Origin: Syntrophaceae bacterium UBA6255
Lineage (GTDB): Bacteria; Desulfobacterota; Syntrophia; Syntrophales; Smithellaceae
Direction of reading: 5' to 3'
NCBI GenBank assembly: GCA_002441205.1
Contig: DJVN01000030.1
Coordinates: forward strand, 7,786-26,339
Length of the DNA stretch: 18,554 nt
Shown in pieces: positions 1-6,381 of this stretch. The position numbers were made by a program, and so were the translations under genes. Below the pieces are notes generated by a model, which did not search any database, was not told where the DNA came from, and worked only from the letters and a program-made list of their open reading frames with translations. Numbering within the stretch: the first letter of the stretch is position 1; the number at the start of each line of letters is the position of its first letter.

Positions 1-40
1 GGATACAAAAACCAATATGAGAACTTTTCTGAACCAACTA

Positions 41-1027
41 CTAATCAAGAATGGATGCACGCAGCAGTTCCAAACCCTTGTCCATGGATATTTCCGGTTT
101 GTATCCGAAATCGCGGCGAGCCGCGGAAATATCGAACCAATGATTTGTGGATAATTCATACGCCAAAAATCGGGTGACAAGCGGTTCGCTCTTCAGATTA
201 AGTTTCGTGTAGAGATTTTCAAACAGCCAGCCACCAAAATAAGCCAAAAAAACCGGAACGTGTATTTTTACATGCGGTAAATCGTACACCTCCATGATTC
301 TATTGATGATATATTTAATAGGATACGGTTCCTCATTAGATATAAAATATGCTTTCCCCGCCACTGCGGAGCCGGGCGCAAGATGATCGGCTGCTTGCAC
401 ATGTGCCTTCGCGGCATTGTCCACAAAAATATGATCGATGACATTTTTTCCATTGCCCACAATTTTGAGCTGGCGTTTTCGGGCTCTTTTGACCAAGCGT
501 GGAATCAAATGATTGTCATTCGGTCCCCAGATCAAATGCGGCCGCAAAGCCACGGTGGCCAGTTTGTCACTATTGGCTGCCAGCACCATGAGTTCGGCCG
601 TTGTCTTGGTTCTCTGATATAACGAACCATAATCCTTCCCATAGGGCGCCGATTCGTTTATTCCTTCCAGATTCTTGCCGTTGAACACCACACAAGGTGA
701 TGAGGTATATACAAGCCGGGAGACTCCCATTTTTTTGCAGGCATTGATAATATTGAGAGTACCCATGACGTTGGTCTGGAAATAATCCTCAAACTTTCCC
801 CAGGGTTCCGCTTTGGAAGCGACATGAAATATGATGTCGCAGTCCTTCATTGCCGCGCAAACATCCGCTTCATTGGCCAGATCGCCCTGGGCGTGCTTGA
901 CAGCCATTTTTTCCAGATCCGGATATTTTCCTCTGGAAAAACTTATGACTTCATCGCCCCGTTCGATAAGTTGACGTATGACTGCTTTACCAAGAAAACC
1001 GCCTCCTCCGGTTACCAATGCTTTCAT
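41..1027 (-). CDS. oleD: OleD, NAD(P)H-dependent 2-alkyl-3-oxoalkanoate reductase
   Basis: Short-chain dehydrogenase of the extended NAD-dependent epimerase/3-beta-HSD type, about 328 aa. A Rossmann glycine motif GGGGFLG lies at residues 7-13, followed by a GDL segment near 48-50, a TSS motif at 108-110 and the catalytic YxxxK (Y137, K141). In the Ole pathway OleD reduces the 2-alkyl-3-ketoacid made by OleA to the 2-alkyl-3-hydroxyacid that OleC cyclises. I place the start at 1027 rather than at the ATG 21 nt upstream. The 1027 ATG has a GGAG box 5 nt upstream, begins with the usual MKALVTGG, and overlaps the oleBC stop as ATGA, which suggests translational coupling. The gene is last in the operon. 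I see no terminator in the 40 bases left beyond it. The fold is certain; the OleD role rests on context and is strong. Confidence 0.9.
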   Translation of the reverse strand: MKALVTGGGGFLGKAVIRQLIERGDEVISFSRGKYPDLEKMAVKHAQGDLANEADVCAAMKDCDIIFHVASKAEPWGKFEDYFQTNVMGTLNIINACKKMGVSRLVYTSSPCVVFNGKNLEGINESAPYGKDYGSLYQRTKTTAELMVLAANSDKLATVALRPHLIWGPNDNHLIPRLVKRARKRQLKIVGNGKNVIDHIFVDNAAKAHVQAADHLAPGSAVAGKAYFISNEEPYPIKYIINRIMEVYDLPHVKIHVPVFLAYFGGWLFENLYTKLNLKSEPLVTRFLAYELSTNHWFDISAARRDFGYKPEISMDKGLELLRASILD

Positions 1028-3621
1028 ATAAGCTCCTTTTGCGCCCAAATGGCCAACTTTTCCCGCAATATCTTGGCATTGTGACGGATATCCACGGGGA
1101 AATTTGGATGGTAGAGAACTGTCTTTATGTCTTTTGTGTGTTCGTGGGCCTGCGCCATGCTAAGTAATTCCGTGGTAAGCTGTTGTTTCTCATTCGGTCC
1201 CAATCGTATACCCTCCTCCAGCTGAACGCACATCACGGGCCTTGTATTGCCATTCATACCCACACCGACCAAGGCACTCCGGTCAACCTTCGGGTGATTG
1301 TTGAAAATGGCTTCACACGGCAACGAAAAAAACGTTCCATTGTCCGTTTCTACGCGATGAACCTTTCTTCCGCACATCCAAAGACGACCCTGATCATCCA
1401 GATATCCCACATCGCCCATGCGGTGCCAGATTTGACCGTCCGCCTGATCGTTAATTTTAGCCAATCGCGTGTGCTCCGGAAGATTGTAATAGACCTTGGT
1501 CACATACGGTCCCTTGGCAACGATTTCTCCGATTGTGTTTGGCGGCAACCTCAGTTCATCAGACCACGTGGGGATTGCTTCTTCTGTTATCTTAACAATA
1601 GCGATATCAACATCCTTTACGGGTAAACCTACACACACCCCCCCGCCCTCTTCGGTTTGCTTTTTCGTATCTCTCAGCAATTCTATGCTCCCAATGGAAG
1701 TTAATGGCAACGCTTCTGTGGCGCCATAAAATATCAACACCTCGGCTTCAGGATTTAGAGCTTTGACAAAGCGTTCCAAGGACGACATCCGCGCCGGAGC
1801 GCCTGCAGAAACAACAGTCTGAAGTGTGTCAAGTTTTAGTCCTTCCGCATCACAGTAGCGTCCTATCTTTTCAATTAAAGCCGGTGAACAAAAGGTGCTG
1901 TTACAACTATAATCTTTAATGGCGGTGATCAGTTTGCGTGGGTCAGCCGATGCCGGTTTGGTGGCATCCATTTCCGGTATGATCGCCGGAGCACCACAGG
2001 CCGGCGCATACAGCGCAAAGGGTGGGAAAGTGGAAAGATGCGCATCACCGTCCTTCATCCCAATGGCATCCTTCATGAAGGATAATTGAGATGAGAGCAT
2101 ACGTTGGGTATAGACTACCCCCTTGGGCGCGCCAGTGTTACCGCTGGTGTAGGCCAACATGACCATATCGTCCGGGCCAGGTTTATCGGTGACCACATAG
2201 GATGAAGGTGAACCGATTTCTTTGATTTCGTCTATGGAGTAGCCCCCCCATCCCAGGCGTTTTCCTACGGTAACATTTATCTTCAAGGTCTTTTTGCCCC
2301 AGCCGAATATAATCCGGCCCAGTTGGGCTCTGGGTATGCCTATAAAGGCTTCCGGTTTGGCTTCTTCCAGACATTTTTTCAGATTGCGCATTCCCATGCC
2401 CGGATCAACCAGAACCGGAATAGCACCGACTTTCATAATACCGGCCAGCACTGAGAAGAAATCTGTGCCCGGTGTTACCATGAACACGGTGTGCATCCCT
2501 CTTTTAAATCCGATCTTCTCCAATCCATGGGCGACACGTGAGCTTTCCATGTCTGCCGTAGCGAAGTTCAGGGTATCGTATTCGCCGGTTCCATCCGGCT
2601 TTATGCCCTTCATTTCGGCAACCACCAAAGCGCCGGGCTTTTGTTTTACCTGATTCAAAAGATGTTCTGTTAAGTCGACAAAATCCGGATCTTTAATATT
2701 GTCCTTTGTTTCATGTTCCCTTTGTTTCGCTGTCTTTGCGCCATGTACTTTGGTTTTGATGAATTTTTCCACAATAGGAATGACCTCTTCGGCAGCATCC
2801 TCAAGAATATAATGTCCGGCATCTTCAAAACGGTGCACCTCGGCGTCGGGAAAATGACGCACCCACTCATCGAGAATTTTGGAGCAAAAGACAAAATCCT
2901 TCATGCCCCAGCAAAACAGTTTCGGCACATCGCGTAAAAGCTTCAAACGCGATTCCATGAGCAGACCCAGGTCATATCCCGGATCGTCCGGGCGGACTGG
3001 AATATCCTGAACAAAGCGGTGAATCGCACGGCGATCCTTCCATGAACCATAGGGATGCAGAAGACCTTGAGCTACTTTTTTCTGTATGCGATTGCGTTTC
3101 ATGCCGATCCACAATGTAACGAGGGCAAAGGCGTTTAATCCGCGAATAAAAATTGCACTAACGGCTGGTATGCGACACAGGAAAAGGGCAAAGGGCAGAC
3201 GTTTATTTACCGGCCATATAAATCCGGCTGTATTCAGCATCACCATGGCTTTGATTTTTTCCGGGTTCAATGCGGCGTAGGCTGTCCCGATGATACCGCC
3301 CCAGTCATGTCCTATCAAAGTAAATGATTTAAGTCCCAGGTGATCGATGAGTTTGCTCAAATCTTCCACCCTTCGGGTTGCAGTATAATTGTAACACGAA
3401 TCGTCCGGTTTATCGGATAGTCCCATTCCGATATGATCCGGAACGATGACGCGGTAGTGAGTCCGGAGAGCTTTAATGAGATTCCTGTAATAAAATGACC
3501 AGGTGGGATTGCCGTGTACCATGACAATCGCCTCCCCCTTGCCTTCATCCACATAATGATATTTTAGACCATTGATCGTCAGGTAGTTACTTTTAAAAGG
3601 GTATAATTCTTTATCCAGCAT
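1024..3621 (-). CDS. oleBC: OleBC fusion: beta-lactone decarboxylase (OleB) + beta-lactone synthetase (OleC)
   Basis: Two-domain protein of about 865 aa. Residues 1-290 form a haloalkane-dehalogenase-like alpha/beta hydrolase with HGNPTW at 36-41, nucleophile Asp106 in GHDWGG, acid near Asp242 and His270: OleB, which decarboxylates the cis-beta-lactone to the alkene. A charged linker (about 290-312) leads to an AMP-forming ligase-type domain (313-865) with the P-loop YTSGNTGAPKG at 491-501, FYGATE at 631-636, GD at 736-737 and the C-terminal Lys850: OleC, which uses ATP to convert the 2-alkyl-3-hydroxyacid to the beta-lactone. Fused OleBC proteins are known in deltaproteobacteria and several other phyla. 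The frame opens at 3687, but I choose 3621: GGAG sits 7 nt upstream, the protein then starts directly with the OleB domain, and it no longer overlaps the upstream gene. Automatic annotation could mislabel it haloalkane dehalogenase or acyl-CoA synthetase. Confidence 0.93.
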   Translation of the reverse strand: MLDKELYPFKSNYLTINGLKYHYVDEGKGEAIVMVHGNPTWSFYYRNLIKALRTHYRVIVPDHIGMGLSDKPDDSCYNYTATRRVEDLSKLIDHLGLKSFTLIGHDWGGIIGTAYAALNPEKIKAMVMLNTAGFIWPVNKRLPFALFLCRIPAVSAIFIRGLNAFALVTLWIGMKRNRIQKKVAQGLLHPYGSWKDRRAIHRFVQDIPVRPDDPGYDLGLLMESRLKLLRDVPKLFCWGMKDFVFCSKILDEWVRHFPDAEVHRFEDAGHYILEDAAEEVIPIVEKFIKTKVHGAKTAKQREHETKDNIKDPDFVDLTEHLLNQVKQKPGALVVAEMKGIKPDGTGEYDTLNFATADMESSRVAHGLEKIGFKRGMHTVFMVTPGTDFFSVLAGIMKVGAIPVLVDPGMGMRNLKKCLEEAKPEAFIGIPRAQLGRIIFGWGKKTLKINVTVGKRLGWGGYSIDEIKEIGSPSSYVVTDKPGPDDMVMLAYTSGNTGAPKGVVYTQRMLSSQLSFMKDAIGMKDGDAHLSTFPPFALYAPACGAPAIIPEMDATKPASADPRKLITAIKDYSCNSTFCSPALIEKIGRYCDAEGLKLDTLQTVVSAGAPARMSSLERFVKALNPEAEVLIFYGATEALPLTSIGSIELLRDTKKQTEEGGGVCVGLPVKDVDIAIVKITEEAIPTWSDELRLPPNTIGEIVAKGPYVTKVYYNLPEHTRLAKINDQADGQIWHRMGDVGYLDDQGRLWMCGRKVHRVETDNGTFFSLPCEAIFNNHPKVDRSALVGVGMNGNTRPVMCVQLEEGIRLGPNEKQQLTTELLSMAQAHEHTKDIKTVLYHPNFPVDIRHNAKILREKLAIWAQKELI

Positions 3622-3661
3622 ATGCTTTCTCCAGTTTTCATGTCTACCAACATGATAATAA

Positions 3662-4555
3662 TTAAATGCAGTACAAACCGCAGGCACAGGTCAGTCCGGC
3701 ACCGGCGCCAACAAACAATATCTTCTCGCCTTGTTTTAAAAGTCCTTTGCGACACGCGATGTGATAGGCAACAGCCAGCGATGATGTATGCGAATCGCCG
3801 TATTCGTCATAAGTACGGATGAGCCGTTCCTCGGGTATTCCCAACCTTTTGACGAGATCACGCCCAAAACTCTTGCTGGGCTTGTTGCAAATGATGTGAT
3901 TTACGGCCGATCCATTGTTGGCATACCTGCCGATGAATTCATCCACCTTGCTCACCGTAAATTCCAGCAGATTATCAACATAATCCTCGTCCTGCTTAAT
4001 GGTCATAATATTGCGTCCATCGTGACCTATCTTAAACATGTCCACGTAACCGTTGAATCCCGTATGTGTAGAATCTGAAGTCTTGAACGTGAATTCTGTA
4101 AACCCTTTGTTTCCACTGTATGATTGTTCCAAAAGCACGGCGGAACCGACTTGGGTAAAGGGGAAATCGGGAACATATTTGGTCGATGGATGCACATCGT
4201 TGGATACGATAAGCGCATTTCTTATCTTGCCGGTGCGCAACATTCCATCGGCAACCTGAATAGCATATAAAATCCCTGCGGGACCATTTTTAAGATCAAA
4301 TGAAAAGGTCGAGTTTCCCTCGAACTTAAGGACAGGATCCAGATTCATGCCCATTTTCTTTTGGATGATTGTGGCCAGGGCCGGCTCAGCAATATTTTTT
4401 TCACGATAAATTCCCGTGTTGATCAGCAGATCAATATCCATCCTATCGATTCCCGCTGATGCAATACATTGCTCTGCCGCTTCGCATGAGCATTGAATCG
4501 AATCGATAGGATTTTCTTCCGAGTAAATCGCAGTCGAACGTATTAAAGTTCCCAT
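3662..4555 (-). CDS. Catalytically degenerate OleA paralogue (thiolase-fold, ketosynthase III-like)
   Basis: 297-aa protein of the FabH/OleA thiolase superfamily, shorter than the usual 330-355 aa because about 35-38 N-terminal residues are absent. Aligned by eye with the OleA encoded just upstream, the nucleophile position NACAG reads NGPAG (Pro92 for Cys). The IPHQ histidine reads ICNK (Asn224 for His) and the GNTS asparagine reads GDSH (Asp254 for Asn). The whole Cys-His-Asn triad is therefore gone, yet the frame is intact and the fold signatures remain (FDLKNGPAG, VGSAVLL, FVGAGAGL). The EP motif at 57-58 is kept, as is the length from there to G69/N71, and about 10 extra residues follow before the FD strand. 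The start lies 2 nt after the oleA stop with AAGG 7 nt upstream, so the two are translationally coupled. I infer a non-catalytic heterodimer partner of OleA. It might instead be an unrelated acyl-binding or scaffold subunit. Confidence 0.85.
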   Translation of the reverse strand: MGTLIRSTAIYSEENPIDSIQCSCEAAEQCIASAGIDRMDIDLLINTGIYREKNIAEPALATIIQKKMGMNLDPVLKFEGNSTFSFDLKNGPAGILYAIQVADGMLRTGKIRNALIVSNDVHPSTKYVPDFPFTQVGSAVLLEQSYSGNKGFTEFTFKTSDSTHTGFNGYVDMFKIGHDGRNIMTIKQDEDYVDNLLEFTVSKVDEFIGRYANNGSAVNHIICNKPSKSFGRDLVKRLGIPEERLIRTYDEYGDSHTSSLAVAYHIACRKGLLKQGEKILFVGAGAGLTCACGLYCI

Positions 4556-4557
4556 AA

Positions 4558-5625
4558 TTACACCTTCAACTTTCCAAGTCTGAAAAAGAAAGCCCCGATC
4601 GAGATGCCCGATGCATGAGGTACCATAAGCACTGTATTACCGGGTTTTAATACTTTATCCTTCAGGGCATGATACAACACGACGAAATGCGAGGTGGAAG
4701 AGGTATTGCCGAATTCCTGGATATAAGCGAGCAGTTCGGGCATTTCGAAGTCCTTTATTCTTTCAATTTTTTTGACATGGGAAAAAACATCCTTTACTCC
4801 TGCGATCATAACCTTCAGTGCTGTCTGGTGCGGTATCACGAAATCGATGGGTTTTCGTATATTTATGTATTTGTCAATGAGACCGGATTTTTCCAATACT
4901 TTGGTGATGAAGTTCGGTACACGTTTTACAGATTCCGCATGGAGATCCACCGCCTTCGCGTACATGGCAATGCCGGGGTTCTGAGTACTGGGCATGCCGA
5001 AACACAGTTCGGCACATTCGGCAAAGGTTAAAAATTCGATTAGTTCAAATCCTTCTTCGTCATTTTGAGATTGATCCATAATGACGGCTGTCCCGGAGTC
5101 GCCTACGGTCAACGATGCAAACTGATCGTCAATCGGTTCTGTTATTTCTTTTACAGCCGTGTCCGCTACGTGAGTAATACACTCGCCGCTCAAAACAAGC
5201 CCGTTTTTTACAATACCCGCCCGCATTAAATTGTCGAGAATGTAAACACCTGTAAGCATTCCGGCGCAGGCATTCGAAATATCGAAATTTATAGCTTTAT
5301 TCGCGCCAAGTTCGTTCTTGATATGAAGGCTCATGGAAGGTTCGTACTGAAATTCGGATACATTTTTAAAACTTGTTATGGATGTCCAGATAACCGCCTC
5401 AATGTCACTGGCCTTGTAGTTCGAATGTTTCAGGCAATCTTTCGCTGCGGCAAGTCCTAATTGAAAGGAATCCTCAGTTTTTGATCTATAGCGGCGATTT
5501 TTTATACCAGTCACTTCTTCTAGATCGAATAATGGCTTAGTTTCCATCTTGGCCAGCAACTCCTTCGACGTGACAACTTTTTCGGGCATATAGCACCCAA
5601 TACTTTCAAAACGGCTTTTTGACAT
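4558..5625 (-). CDS. oleA: OleA, acyl-CoA head-to-head condensing thiolase (3-oxoacyl-ACP synthase III-like)
   Basis: 355-aa thiolase-superfamily condensing enzyme. The full triad is visible: Cys120 in FDISNACAG, His266 in VIPHQT and Asn307 in FGNTSS. Glu95 in the YEPS motif matches the residue that characterised OleA (Glu117 in Xanthomonas) contributes across the dimer interface as the base for condensation. OleA performs a non-decarboxylative Claisen condensation of two fatty acyl-CoAs to a 2-alkyl-3-ketoacyl product. FabH is the main alternative, but the EPS motif and the oleBC and oleD neighbours favour OleA. It is the first gene of the operon. The start is supported by a purine-rich AGGGGGGAG stretch immediately upstream. 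A possible promoter and an 18-bp palindrome lie within the preceding 180 bp. Confidence 0.92.
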   Translation of the reverse strand: MSKSRFESIGCYMPEKVVTSKELLAKMETKPLFDLEEVTGIKNRRYRSKTEDSFQLGLAAAKDCLKHSNYKASDIEAVIWTSITSFKNVSEFQYEPSMSLHIKNELGANKAINFDISNACAGMLTGVYILDNLMRAGIVKNGLVLSGECITHVADTAVKEITEPIDDQFASLTVGDSGTAVIMDQSQNDEEGFELIEFLTFAECAELCFGMPSTQNPGIAMYAKAVDLHAESVKRVPNFITKVLEKSGLIDKYINIRKPIDFVIPHQTALKVMIAGVKDVFSHVKKIERIKDFEMPELLAYIQEFGNTSSTSHFVVLYHALKDKVLKPGNTVLMVPHASGISIGAFFFRLGKLKV

Positions 5626-5698
5626 AACTCCCCCCTCGCTCTTTGTTTGAGTGAAAATAATCTAGCGTATTGCGTCAGAAATGAACTCTTACATCGAT

Positions 5699-5716
5699 CA
5701 AAGAGATATCTCTTTG
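5699..5716. promoter_or_regulatory. 18-bp perfect palindrome in the oleA leader, candidate operator
   Basis: CAAAGAGATATCTCTTTG is an exact palindrome with 9-bp half-sites, centred about 82 bp upstream of the oleA start. A homodimeric repressor site is the simplest reading. As RNA it could fold only into a 7-bp stem with an ATAT loop. A second, weaker hairpin (CATTTC/GAAATG, 5735-5758) lies just upstream in the oleA direction. I do not recognise the regulator. Confidence 0.5.
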
Positions 5717-5775
5717 TAACACCTCTTCTGATTACATTTCTCGCTTCGCTTCGAAATGGTCAGTCTTGTAAAGAA

Positions 5776-5805
5776 GTATTACACGCACTACACTCGAAAC
5801 ATCAA
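5776..5805 (-). promoter_or_regulatory. Putative sigma70 promoter for the ole operon
   Basis: On the minus strand TTGATG (-35) and TAATAC (-10) are separated by 18 bp. This would start transcription near 5769 and give a leader of about 143 nt that runs through the 18-bp palindrome. Both hexamers deviate from consensus, so this is only the best candidate I found. Confidence 0.35.
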
Positions 5806-5838
5806 TTTGCTTTAACTTAAATTGAGGCCTAAGGAGCG

Positions 5839-5904
5839 ATGTCTAGGAAAGACAGAAAACGTACTTTTTCAGCAGAGTCCAAAAAACGTACCTTTGGAAA
5901 TTAA
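5839..5904 (+). pseudogene. 21-codon micro-ORF resembling an IS3-family OrfA N-terminus (possible transposase remnant)
   Basis: An AAGGAG box 2 nt before ATG opens a 21-codon frame ending in TAA. The first 13 residues, MSRKDRKRTFSAE, read like the basic start of IS3-family OrfA transposases (typically RRxFSAEFK). The next codon is TCC (Ser) where TTC (Phe) would be expected, and the similarity then stops. The peptide repeats KRTF at a 27-bp period (AAACGTAC at 5857 and 5884), so a small duplication may have broken the gene. No downstream HTH, OrfB or terminal inverted repeat is visible. It could equally be a short leader peptide or chance. Confidence 0.3.
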
Positions 5905-5920
5905 TTTTATCACGCTCCAG

Positions 5921-6000
5921 TTTTATTTATATCTATCGTTAGATATAAAATCAAGTATAATTTTATTTATATCGAGTGTTAGATATAAAAGCAAGAATAA
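5921..6000. repeat. Two tandem 40-bp units, each carrying a long dyad (candidate double operator)
   Basis: Units 5921-5960 and 5961-6000 match at 35 of 40 positions with no gap. The first contains perfect 10-bp inverted arms TTTATATCTA (5926-5935) and TAGATATAAA (5940-5949) around TCGT. The second keeps 8-bp arms TTTATATC/GATATAAA around an 8-nt centre. The 40-bp period puts the two dyads on about the same face of the helix. Most of the differences fall between the arms while the outer arms are conserved, which suggests selection for a binding site. Two copies with no spacer are not a CRISPR array. Confidence 0.65.
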
Positions 6001-6213
6001 TGCCACGATAACTATTATATCGTTATTATTTATTATTTGGATTTAGATACCTCTAATATGGGAACATACAAAAGAGAAATAATGAGTCAGGTTTGTCCCA
6101 AATGTCCCAAAATATGCATTGAAATTTAAATTGGTTGAATAATTTTGCATCTGATTAAATCACTCTGTAACTCATTATTAAACCCATTATGTTATTGTAA
6201 ATTATAATGTACT

Positions 6214-6241
6214 TTGCTTAAACAAGATTGCAAGGTATAGT
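6214..6241 (+). promoter_or_regulatory. Putative sigma70 promoter for the diguanylate cyclase gene
   Basis: TTGCTT (6214-6219) and TATAGT (6236-6241) are separated by 16 bp. Transcription would start near 6248 and leave a leader of about 134 nt before the ATG at 6382. A TATAAT at 6203-6208 lacks a matching -35 box. Confidence 0.4.
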
Positions 6242-6255
6242 CCTCAAGGTCTCGG

Positions 6256-6371
6256 TCAAACTGAATTAACCTATACAAGCGTCATACATCTAAAGAGTTC
6301 TTTAAAAAGATAATTTCCGGTTTGATGGTCTGGGACTTGCAGATGTGTGGATAAAATTTTCCGGCGGAAAA
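6256..6371 (+). promoter_or_regulatory. Structured 5' leader of the diguanylate cyclase mRNA
   Basis: Bases 6256-6268 can pair with 6311-6325 in a 13-bp stem with a single 2-nt bulge (6316-6317) and one G-U pair. The enclosed loop holds a small hairpin, TAAAG-AGTT-CTTTA. A second stem, TTTTCC/GGAAAA with a GGC loop (6357-6371), runs into the AAGGA ribosome-binding site, so folding could mask translation initiation. I did not find the conserved cores of the known c-di-GMP riboswitch classes. This is hand pairing, not a computed fold. Confidence 0.35.
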
Positions 6372-6381
6372 GGACGCAGTC

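Larger units (their letters stand above)
5626..6381. other. Divergent AT-rich intergenic region between oleA and the diguanylate cyclase gene
   Basis: A 756-bp stretch without a convincing full-length gene. From left to right it holds the oleA leader with an 18-bp palindrome and a putative promoter, a 21-codon micro-ORF, a duplicated 40-bp dyad unit, a 9-bp tandem repeat TGTCCCAAA (6094-6111, two exact copies), a putative sigma70 promoter and a structured leader for the downstream gene. Just right of the 40-bp units there is a further short inverted repeat, ACGATA/TATCGT (6005-6023, 7-nt spacer). Its length and repeat content suggest a regulatory region or the scar of a lost element. Confidence 0.7.

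Noticed and set aside
1028..1048. Start of OleD seven codons upstream (335 aa)
   Set aside because: It precedes the GGAG box and the MKALVTGG Rossmann start; the ATGA overlap at 1027 fits better.
2755..3621. Haloalkane dehalogenase as the function of the OleB domain
   Set aside because: The fold and Asp nucleophile are shared, but fusion to OleC and linkage to oleA and oleD make beta-lactone decarboxylase far more likely.
3622..3687. Upstream in-frame start giving an 887-aa OleBC
   Set aside because: The extra 22 residues do not resemble OleB, would overlap the upstream gene, and lack a good ribosome-binding site, while ATG 3621 has GGAG at 7 nt.
4558..5625. FabH (fatty acid initiation ketosynthase)
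   Set aside because: The triad is compatible, but the EPS motif and the ole neighbours favour OleA; no other fatty acid synthesis gene is nearby.
5921..6000. CRISPR array
   Set aside because: The two 40-bp units abut with no spacer, and there are only two copies and no cas gene.
5822..6046. 74-aa plus-strand frame
   Set aside because: It needs a TTG start, runs through the 40-bp repeat, is low-complexity hydrophobic, and has no recognisable family; the 21-codon frame in another phase has the better ribosome-binding site.
6241..6381. Known c-di-GMP riboswitch (GEMM-I or class II)
   Set aside because: The conserved core sequences of these classes are not visible in the leader.
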